Below, in pieces: positions 1-5,502 of a DNA stretch of 6,623 nucleotides. Numbering within the stretch: position 1 is the first letter of the stretch; the number at the start of each line of letters is the position of its first letter. This DNA is from Planctomycetaceae bacterium (lineage in GTDB: Bacteria; Planctomycetota; Phycisphaerae; Phycisphaerales; SM1A02). The position numbers and the translations under genes were made by a program. The stretch lies in assembly GCA_947474205.1 (NCBI GenBank), contig CANJIC010000113.1:1-6623 (forward strand), written 5' to 3'. Below the pieces are notes generated by a model, which searched no databases, was not told the origin of the DNA, and saw only the letters and a program-made list of their open reading frames with translations.

Positions 1-58
1 AAGCCCAACCTGAGTCGCAAAGATCCCAGAATCCATCGCCAAAAAACTGCCCCGCCGC

Positions 59-86
59 TTGACAGAAACAGCAAAGTTTCTATCCT
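59..86 (+). promoter_or_regulatory. Putative sigma-70-type promoter of the rplM-rpsI operon
   Basis: A perfect -35 consensus TTGACA sits at 59-64. After a 16-base spacer comes TATCCT at 81-86, which matches four of six bases of the -10 consensus. Transcription would start at about 92-95, leaving a leader of about 25-30 bases before rplM. Position and strand suit a strong constitutive promoter for a ribosomal-protein operon. The call rests on sequence match only. Bases 1-58 show no gene and no other recognisable element. Confidence 0.55.
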
Positions 87-93
87 CCTCGAC

Positions 94-109
94 CCGGCAT
101 ATTCGCCGG
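94..109 (+). promoter_or_regulatory. Short hairpin in the rplM leader overlapping the SD-like GGA
   Basis: CCGGC (94-98) and GCCGG (105-109) are perfect inverted arms around a six-base loop. The stem ends 11 bases before the rplM start codon. The only SD-like bases ahead of rplM, GGA at 108-110, lie largely in the 3' arm, so folding could limit ribosome access. In E. coli the rplM-rpsI operon is autoregulated by L13 acting on its leader, which makes a control role conceivable here. With a stem of only five base pairs, chance occurrence is also possible. Confidence 0.35.
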
Positions 110-120
110 AAACAAATCAA

Positions 121-582
121 ATGCCACGTCAAACCACATTTATCAAGCCAGGCTCGACCAAACTTTCTTGGAGGCATGTCGATGCAACCAAAATGGTTCT
201 GGGTCGACTCGCAACTGAAGTCGCAACCGTTTTAATGGGCAAGCATTTGCCCAACTACACACCCAATGTCGATTGCGGCGAGGGCGTGATTGTGACCAAT
301 GCATCTAACGTGGCCATCACTGGTCGCAAGTTGGATCTCAAGACTCTTCGTCGATGGAGCGGATATCCAGGTGGACTGCGCGTGCGCAATTACCGCACTG
401 TGTTGGCTGATGATCCGACAACTCTTGTTCAAGAAGCAATCATTCGTATGTTGCCACGCGGACGCTTGGGTCGCAAAATGCGAACCCGTCTTCGAATTTT
501 CGCAGGCGCGGAGCACACCTTCGCCGCTCAACAACCAACTAAGCTCGTCATTAAGTCACGAAAGGCTCCAGCGACTCGCTGA
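121..582 (+). CDS. rplM: 50S ribosomal protein L13
   Basis: L13 is a large-subunit protein that binds 23S rRNA early in 50S assembly. The 153-residue product carries the family signatures in order: a WRHVDAT start of the fold (about residues 17-23), VLGRLAT (26-32), GKHLPNYTP (40-48), SGYPGGLR (80-87), and the hallmark RMLPRGRLGRKM (109-120) followed by a RLRIFAGAEHTFAAQQP-type C-terminal segment. It is slightly longer than the usual ~142 residues because of a short basic tail and a few extra N-terminal residues. The ATG at 121 is the only sensible start. Its SD is weak (GGA at 108-110, spacing 10 bases). rpsI follows 8 bases after the stop, the standard bacterial L13-S9 pair, so the two are surely co-transcribed. 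Identification is secure. Confidence 0.97.
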   Translation: MPRQTTFIKPGSTKLSWRHVDATKMVLGRLATEVATVLMGKHLPNYTPNVDCGEGVIVTNASNVAITGRKLDLKTLRRWSGYPGGLRVRNYRTVLADDPTTLVQEAIIRMLPRGRLGRKMRTRLRIFAGAEHTFAAQQPTKLVIKSRKAPATR

Positions 583-590
583 GATTTCAC

Positions 591-1115
591 ATGAGAACCC
601 AAGACAAATATCAAGATCGAAACCGCGACCGCAACCAAGATGGTGAAGAGATGGATTTCGCCCCAGTCGCCGTTGTGAAAGCGCCACCTGCTCCTCGCCC
701 ACTTCGTGCGCAAGAGCCGGCTGACAAGTTTGGTTGGTGGTGGGCCACTGGCCGCCGCAAGACTTCTATCGCCCGCCTTCGCATTAAGCCAGGCAAGGGC
801 GAATTCAAGGTGAATGAGCGTGAATTTGATCAGTTCTTCGTTGAAGAGCGCGATCGAAAGAACATTCTTGCCGTGATTGAAAAGACCGGCATCAAGGGTC
901 AAATTGATATTCGCGCCACATGCAATGGTGGCGGCGTCACAGGTCAGACAGGCGCGGTTTTGCTTGCGCTTGCTCGAGCCGTGATGGCCTACGACCCGAC
1001 TTTGGAAACCGTGCTCCGTGACAACAACTTCTTGACTCGTGACGCCCGCAAGGTGGAACGTAAGAAGTACGGTCAATCTGGCGCCCGTCGTCGTTTCCAA
1101 TTCAGCAAGCGTTGA
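591..1115 (+). CDS. rpsI: 30S ribosomal protein S9 with N-terminal extension
   Basis: S9 is a small-subunit protein of the 30S head whose C-terminal tail reaches toward the P-site tRNA. The conserved core starts near residue 50 (WWATGRRKTSIARL) and continues through KPGKGEFKVNE, a GIKGQIDIRATCNGGGVTGQTGA segment, ARAVMAYDP, and the terminal RKVERKKYGQSGARRRFQFSKR-type tail ending in the invariant KR. The core is about the normal ~128 residues, so about 45 residues are extra. The first 20 are rich in Asp, Arg, Asn and Gln (QDRNRDRNQD), followed by an Ala/Pro-rich linker. Two starts are possible. ATG 591 has GAG seven bases upstream and lies 8 bases after rplM. ATG 651 is in frame, with GGTGA at 642-646, and would give 154 residues. 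I chose 591 for operon spacing. The start is uncertain, the identity is not. Confidence 0.95.
   Translation: MRTQDKYQDRNRDRNQDGEEMDFAPVAVVKAPPAPRPLRAQEPADKFGWWWATGRRKTSIARLRIKPGKGEFKVNEREFDQFFVEERDRKNILAVIEKTGIKGQIDIRATCNGGGVTGQTGAVLLALARAVMAYDPTLETVLRDNNFLTRDARKVERKKYGQSGARRRFQFSKR
642..653 (+). promoter_or_regulatory. Internal RBS plus ATG: alternative rpsI start
   Basis: GGTGA (642-646) matches the extended anti-SD complement and lies four bases before an in-frame ATG at 651. If used, it removes the Asp/Arg/Asn-rich first 20 residues of S9 and leaves a product starting MDFAPVAVV. This ribosome-binding match is about as good as, or better than, the one before ATG 591, so it bears directly on the S9 N-terminus. 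Confidence 0.35.
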
Positions 1116-1167
1116 TTTTCTTGTCCGCGCGTTTGTGCAAAGCGATTTTTATGCGCTGGTTATTGTT
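1116..1167. other. Convergent gap between rpsI and the reverse-strand operon
   Basis: This 52-base gap separates two converging operons, so a bidirectional terminator would be expected. I see only a weak candidate: AGCG (1141-1144) can pair with CGCT (1154-1157) around a nine-base T-rich loop, with no proper T tract after the stem. A T-rich run follows the rpsI stop directly. I do not call a terminator here. Rho-dependent ending or read-through is possible. Confidence 0.4.
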
Positions 1168-2997
1168 TCACGCACTTCGCTGCGCGCGTGCTCGAACAAG
1201 TTTGCGCACTGTGTCCGCGGCAATTATCGCGGCACGCCGCGGATGAATGCCAAGTAATTTGGCCACGTCATTCATGGTGTGCGGCGCGCGGCCGTGCCAA
1301 CCAAAGCGCAACGCAAGCACTTCAACGCCAACGCTTGGCGCAACAGTGACCAGCGATAAATCGTCGCGCAATGGCGCCACGCGCAACCACGGCACGCATT
1401 GCTGTTGCAAACTCGGCGGCAATTCCGTGGCCTCGCCTGGCGCGGGTCGGGCGCTGAATTTCCAATGTTTTACCGCTATTTTTTCAGCCTGCGCCGCGGC
1501 CAATGAGCCCAGCTGAATGGCGCGGTCGCTTGGCGGAGTACGCATGCATTGATCAAGCACGGCGCACGCGCCTTCAAGCGCAATGTGTATGGCTTGGCAC
1601 ATGCGCGCGCGGTGAAGTGAAACAAGTGGCGCGCCCGCGATGGCTTGAAGGCGGCCAAGCGCTTGGCCAACCGATCGCTGCAGCAGCGAAAGACGCAGTC
1701 GCGCCGCCCAACGCAGCGATGTTTCGCATTGATCAAGATTGGCCCAGATGTGCTCACTGTGGAGCGACATGTCCACGTCGCCGCGCGCGTTGTTAGCGGT
1801 TGTGTTGCTCATTGTGTTGGCGGTTGTGTTGCCAATTGTGTTAGCGGTTGTATTGCTCATTGTGTTAGCGGCAATTTTATGTTCGTTCATGTTGATGGCG
1901 AATGGCGTGCGTGAAGCCCGCGTGCTTGGCTTGCCCATGTTCAACGCAAGACGTTCGCTGTGCCACAATAGAAATCGCAGCGCAGTGAGTTGCATTGCAT
2001 CCGTGCTCAAAGTATTTTTGCGCGCGTGCACAACAGGCGCAAACGCCGCAAGAAAATCATTTGGTTGCGTGGGCCACGCTCCATGCGCCAATTCGTTGCC
2101 AACTTGCATTGGCGCTAGCAATGTCTCCGCGGCGTCGGCGCGCTGAAATGTTGCAAGCGGCACCACGTTCACAACGCATGTTTGAATTCGCCGCAAGCGT
2201 TGCTTGGCAATGGTGCGCAAAGTGGCGGCGCGGGTTTGTCCAACACGCCCAGCGATAGCGTTCAAATCCACGCCACGCAACCAACTGCGCCACGCCACCG
2301 CGGCCTTTGTATCGCCCACAACAATTCGACGTTTCAATGCGGAAATATCGCTGTTTTTTTCCAAGTGTTCCAACGCGCGTCGCGCCACGGCCACGGAAAT
2401 TTTCTCCGCGCGCGCCAACGCAACCGCCGCCGCGTTCAATGTGCCGCCGCTTGCGGCAACCACGCGTGCGCGCGCAAGCAATCGTTGCCGCTCCTGCTGG
2501 GTTGGCGCGGAGCGTTTCACTTTTGAAAACATTTCAGGATGCCGCATTTCAAACCACTTGATGGTCGCGCCATCACAACCTACTCGAAGAGTTCTTCCAA
2601 ATTGAAAACGCATGCTGACAAAACCAAGTCGGCGCCAGCGCTGAATACTGCGTATGCCCACGCCAAGTTTATTTGCAACGTCCTGCAGCGCGAACGCTCC
2701 CCCATCTGCGCGCGCGGCGTCAATAGGCGCGCGATCGGTCAACCGAATACAGAGCGCCGCAAGATCATCAATGACCGCGGATCCAACCAACGACTCCGTT
2801 GTGTCCGCGCCGCGCGAACGCACGCCCGTCACTTTTTCAATGAGCCAGGATTCACTTACAAGTTCATCGGCATCCATGGATCGCGCCAATTGCCCCGCGT
2901 TGATGGCCATGCGTCGAAGAATGTCGGGCTTGGCGTACTCGACCTGCGATAAAAGATTGGCCGCCGCGCTGGTGCGAAATCGCGGTCGCCTAGCCAA
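1168..2997 (-). CDS. Putative multi-HTH DNA-binding protein with sigma-70 region 4-like C-terminus
   Basis: I do not recognise a named family. Numbered from the TTG at 2997 (609 residues), the C-terminus at about 548-603 reads like sigma-70 region 4: EVLALRFGWHGRAPHTM, then an HTH (DVAKLLGIHPRRAAIIAADTVRKL in part). Further HTH-like segments lie at about 103-126 (LQDVANKLGVGIRSIQRW, MerR/excisionase-like), 182-213 (Ala-rich helices) and 237-269 (LNAIAGRVGQTRAATLRTIA). No region 2 core for the -10 element or for RNA-polymerase clamp binding is visible, so it is probably not a complete sigma factor. An Asn/Thr repeat (378-402) separates the halves. It follows the PKS gene and is probably translationally coupled. 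The TTG at 2997 overlaps the PKS stop as TTGGCTAG, with AGAG seven bases upstream. ATG at 3069 (633 residues) would overlap the PKS by 80 bases, and ATG at 2910 would cut off conserved-looking sequence. Role as a regulator is inference. Confidence 0.6.
   Translation of the reverse strand: MARRPRFRTSAAANLLSQVEYAKPDILRRMAINAGQLARSMDADELVSESWLIEKVTGVRSRGADTTESLVGSAVIDDLAALCIRLTDRAPIDAARADGGAFALQDVANKLGVGIRSIQRWRRLGFVSMRFQFGRTLRVGCDGATIKWFEMRHPEMFSKVKRSAPTQQERQRLLARARVVAASGGTLNAAAVALARAEKISVAVARRALEHLEKNSDISALKRRIVVGDTKAAVAWRSWLRGVDLNAIAGRVGQTRAATLRTIAKQRLRRIQTCVVNVVPLATFQRADAAETLLAPMQVGNELAHGAWPTQPNDFLAAFAPVVHARKNTLSTDAMQLTALRFLLWHSERLALNMGKPSTRASRTPFAINMNEHKIAANTMSNTTANTIGNTTANTMSNTTANNARGDVDMSLHSEHIWANLDQCETSLRWAARLRLSLLQRSVGQALGRLQAIAGAPLVSLHRARMCQAIHIALEGACAVLDQCMRTPPSDRAIQLGSLAAAQAEKIAVKHWKFSARPAPGEATELPPSLQQQCVPWLRVAPLRDDLSLVTVAPSVGVEVLALRFGWHGRAPHTMNDVAKLLGIHPRRAAIIAADTVRKLVRARAQRSA
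1792..1871 (-). repeat. 24-bp tandem repeat, about 3.3 units, inside the multi-HTH gene
   Basis: Three full units (1792-1815, 1816-1839, 1840-1863) and a partial fourth (1864-1871) lie head to tail without spacers. They begin GTTAGCGGTTGT and differ from each other at only a few bases. Read on the coding strand they give the eight-residue units NTMSNTTA, NTIGNTTA and NTMSNTTA. The unit length is a multiple of three, so gain or loss of copies by slippage keeps the frame. The encoded Asn/Thr-rich stretch is probably a flexible linker between the HTH-rich N-terminal half and the sigma-4-like C-terminal half. Confidence 0.9.
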
Positions 2998-4267
2998 TGG
3001 CCATCTCTGAAGGAGCGCGCGAAAGTGGCTGCAATACCTTGGTTTGATCACTATGTGCGTCACGCACATTGATTGGCGTCACGCACAGTTGAAGTTGGTC
3101 CACCGTGAGTCCAGGACCAAACGCAATCACGCCCATATCGCCAGTGGCGCCGCTTTGAAGCAATCGATCAAGCACAAAGAACACGCTGCCACTGCTCATG
3201 TTGCCGTGATCGCGCAGCACGCCGCGCGCGGCAAGTAAACTTTCAGCAGACAAGCCGCCGCAATTTCTTGCGTTGGAGCCGCGCTCCATTGCATCCAATA
3301 TCGCGGCGCCGCCTGGATGAATAGCGCACTGCTTCAAATCTCCAAGCGAACTCTGCGCCGCAAGTTCAATGTGCGCGGGAACGCTTCGATCAAGCGTCAT
3401 GGCGAAACCCGCATCGGTGATTTGCCAACTCATGGCGTGGGCGGTACCGGGAATGCGTTGCGCTTGGCGTGGTCCAACGATGATCGAATTGGCGCGGCGA
3501 ATTGCAAGGTCGCCGTTTGTTTGTTGGATGCGCCCCAGCGCCAGTTCGCTATGCATATCCAAATTGTTTTTCAGCGCAATTGCGCCGCTGGTTTCAAGCG
3601 CGCTCTTGGGCGCGTGGGCGTCAAGCAGGTCCAACGCGTTGCGCTGTGAAAATGCCCGTAAAACAGCCGTATTTGAAACAACCAGCGCGGCGGCGCCATC
3701 GGCAAATAATAAACTGGCCACCATGTTTTGCGCGTCGCGGTCATTGCGTAAATGCAGCGAGCACAATTCCACGCACACCAGCAACACCACGGCGCCCTCA
3801 TGTCGCAGCGCGGCGCCGGCGGCGGCGTCAAGTCCGCAAATTCCACCAAAGCAACCCATGAATCCAATTTGCGAAGTTCGCACGTTGGCCGAAAGCCCGG
3901 CTTGAACGCAAATGTCGTGAAGCGGTCCCGGCGATTCAAACCCTGTGCATGTCACAACAATCAAGTCGGTAATGTCTTGCGCCGCGCGATTGCCACGCGC
4001 CAACGCTTGCTCAATGGCGCGCGCGGCCAGCGCTGGCGCGTGTTGCGAAAAACATTTCATGCGCTGGGCTGTTGTAAGTGAAACAATTTCTTGCAAGGGC
4101 ATGACCGCGGCGCGGCGCTCAATGCCGCAATGATCAACCATGCGTTGCCATCTCTCTTGAGAGGACGCGCTTAAATTCCACAATTGCGCTTGCTCGCGCC
4201 CAATATCGTGTTGAGTGCGCTCAAGCACCGGCGTTGCGAAACCCATTGATTCAATTCGCACACTCAT
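2990..4267 (-). CDS. Type III polyketide synthase (chalcone/stilbene synthase family)
   Basis: Type III PKSs are homodimeric thiolase-fold enzymes that load an acyl-CoA starter, extend it with malonyl-CoA and cyclise it to a pyrone or phenolic product. All three catalytic residues are visible: Cys139 in GFMGCFGG, His317 in CAIHPGG, and Asn356 in DHGNMSS. So are the NMVASLLFADGAAA segment (181-194), the WQITDAGFAMTLDRSVP motif (281-297) and the C-terminal GPG signature (384-386, AFGPGLTVD). The protein has 425 residues, longer than the usual 350-390. The excess lies mainly between the ADG motif and the WQITDAG motif (about 200-275). The ATG overlaps the upstream oxidoreductase stop as ATGA with no clear SD, implying coupled translation. 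The product cannot be predicted from sequence. An alkylresorcinol or alkylpyrone is a reasonable guess from bacterial relatives and the flavoprotein partner. Family assignment is secure. Confidence 0.93.
   Translation of the reverse strand: MSVRIESMGFATPVLERTQHDIGREQAQLWNLSASSQERWQRMVDHCGIERRAAVMPLQEIVSLTTAQRMKCFSQHAPALAARAIEQALARGNRAAQDITDLIVVTCTGFESPGPLHDICVQAGLSANVRTSQIGFMGCFGGICGLDAAAGAALRHEGAVVLLVCVELCSLHLRNDRDAQNMVASLLFADGAAALVVSNTAVLRAFSQRNALDLLDAHAPKSALETSGAIALKNNLDMHSELALGRIQQTNGDLAIRRANSIIVGPRQAQRIPGTAHAMSWQITDAGFAMTLDRSVPAHIELAAQSSLGDLKQCAIHPGGAAILDAMERGSNARNCGGLSAESLLAARGVLRDHGNMSSGSVFFVLDRLLQSGATGDMGVIAFGPGLTVDQLQLCVTPINVRDAHSDQTKVLQPLSRAPSEMAIG
3053..3087. repeat. Perfect 8-bp palindrome plus 12-bp direct repeat at the PKS/HTH gene overlap
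   Basis: ATGTGCGT (3053-3060) and ACGCACAT (3062-3069) are perfect inverted arms around one base. The 12-mer GCGTCACGCACA occurs at 3057-3068 and again at 3076-3087, a spacing of 19 bases, nearly two helical turns. It lies in the 3' end of the PKS gene, just ahead of the downstream HTH gene. An operator for the encoded DNA-binding protein is conceivable. Coding sequence with a strong CGC/GCG bias can also generate such words. Confidence 0.4.
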
Positions 4268-5460
4268 TGTGTCATGCTACAAGCGAGCCATGAGGCGACT
4301 CTAGGAAATGATCGGGCCGCTTGGCACATGATCGAGGCGCGCGTGGGTTGCGCAAGAAACCAGGCTGTTCGCAGCGTTTTTTGCTGCCTACGCGCAATGT
4401 GATCGCCATGCCACTTCGAATATGTTTGCGCCGCCGCCGCGCTCCAACTGCCATGCTGACGCCACGCGCGCGCCAATCCATACGCGCTCTCAAATGCCCA
4501 GCGCATTCCCTCGCCGGAAAATGGTTCGGCATATCCAGCCGCGTCCCCCACCAATGCTGTCGACTCATCGGCAATGCGCGTGGGCTTCCACGGCAACGGG
4601 CCCGCCGCGTTCCATCGACTTGGCCTGCCTTCTTGCAACGCCGCCGCCAGCAACGGCCACGACCGCGCCACTTCATTAAGCAAATCATCTGGTCGACTCA
4701 CTTTGGAATTGCGATCGATCAAGCCCGCCACATGGATTTGTTCATGCGACTCGGCGACCATTCCAAGATATCCCCCGCGCACCACGCGCATTTCAATTCG
4801 CTCGCCAGACCAATTGGCAAGCGCGTGCGGCGCGCGCCACGAACCAGCGAATCCGTACTTGCGTCCAGGACTTGTAGGATTCCAACCACGCGCGCGCGCA
4901 ATGCCACTACCAAGACCATCCGCGGCAATGACCAACTTTGCATCCACAACACACGTGTGCTCGGCCAGTCGAACCGCAAATTGTCTGGCATGCAACCATT
5001 TCGCCGTGGCAGGCTGCACCACGCGCACGCCAACGCGTTCGGCTTCATCTAGTAATTTTTTGTCAAGCGCCACTCTTGGCGTGATGGCACCCAAAGCGGG
5101 CAAATTCATTTCAAATCCGTGCGCGCCACTGCGCCACGCCACCTGAGCAGTTGCGCCTGTGGACACCGATTCAACCAACTCACGCAAACCCAACTCGCTC
5201 ACAATTTTCCACGCGCCACCGGAAAGACAATGTCCGCAACATTTGTCGCGGCCGCGCGCCTGCGCATCCACCAACATTACGTTTGCGCCTTCGCGCGCCA
5301 ACGCAATGGCGCATGAACTTCCCGCAGGTCCGCCGCCAACCACCAGCACATCCACCGATTGCTCATTACCCAAAGTAGAAAATAATTTGGGATTTACTTG
5401 CGCCACATTATGCGCCGCGTCTGGCGCGTCTAGCGTGACAGCGTGCGTGGACTGCCTCAT
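4264..5460 (-). CDS. FAD-dependent oxidoreductase, geranylgeranyl-reductase/hydroxylase-like
   Basis: This is a single-domain flavoprotein of the class that includes geranylgeranyl reductases and aromatic hydroxylases. Numbered from ATG 5460 (398 residues), the N-terminal Rossmann motif for the FAD ADP moiety is DVLVVGGGPAGSS (37-49), with an acidic strand end at VMLVDA (61-66). Then come KCCGHCLSGGAW (73-84), where reductases of this group carry a conserved Cys-Gly segment, AADG (180-183), and the second FAD motif ALVGDAAGYAEPFSGEGM (302-319). No membrane helix is evident. It follows the alanine racemase stop at short distance and overlaps the PKS start by four bases. Modification (oxidation or reduction) of the PKS product is therefore likely, as with the flavoprotein of the Streptomyces srs phenolic-lipid operon. 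Substrate is inference. In-frame TTG 5472, GTG 5469 and TTG 5466 are alternative starts. Confidence 0.88.
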   Translation of the reverse strand: MRQSTHAVTLDAPDAAHNVAQVNPKLFSTLGNEQSVDVLVVGGGPAGSSCAIALAREGANVMLVDAQARGRDKCCGHCLSGGAWKIVSELGLRELVESVSTGATAQVAWRSGAHGFEMNLPALGAITPRVALDKKLLDEAERVGVRVVQPATAKWLHARQFAVRLAEHTCVVDAKLVIAADGLGSGIARARGWNPTSPGRKYGFAGSWRAPHALANWSGERIEMRVVRGGYLGMVAESHEQIHVAGLIDRNSKVSRPDDLLNEVARSWPLLAAALQEGRPSRWNAAGPLPWKPTRIADESTALVGDAAGYAEPFSGEGMRWAFESAYGLARAWRQHGSWSAAAAQTYSKWHGDHIARRQQKTLRTAWFLAQPTRASIMCQAARSFPRVASWLACSMTQ

Positions 5461-5502
5461 GCGCAACACCAAACCGCATGGCGCGCGTTTGTCCAGAAAA
5501 AT

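Noticed and set aside
528..1100. 190-codon reverse open frame opposite rpsI
   Set aside because: It is wholly antisense to the unmistakable S9 coding sequence and has no recognisable domain.
1141..1157. Terminator hairpin after rpsI
   Set aside because: The stem is only four base pairs with a nine-base loop and no T tract after it, too weak to call.
1792..1871. Possible CRISPR array
   Set aside because: The 24-bp units are directly adjacent with no spacers, are in frame inside a coding gene, and no cas gene is present.
1739..2146. Forward open frame whose 1790-1890 part reads as a hydrophobic Val/Leu/Ile repeat resembling a membrane helix
   Set aside because: It is the antisense of the Asn/Thr 24-bp repeat: AAC/ACA codons read in reverse give Val, Leu and Ile. 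The rest of the frame has no family signature and lies fully inside the convincing reverse-strand gene.
3369..3905. 178-codon forward open frame antisense to the PKS, plus other overlapping forward frames
   Set aside because: Ser/Ala/Arg-rich and without signatures. The reverse strand encodes all three PKS catalytic residues across this interval.
4321..5052. 243-codon forward open frame antisense to the oxidoreductase
   Set aside because: Its product is Arg-, Pro-, Ala- and His-rich with no motif, typical of an antisense frame in GC-rich coding DNA, while the reverse strand carries both FAD motifs.
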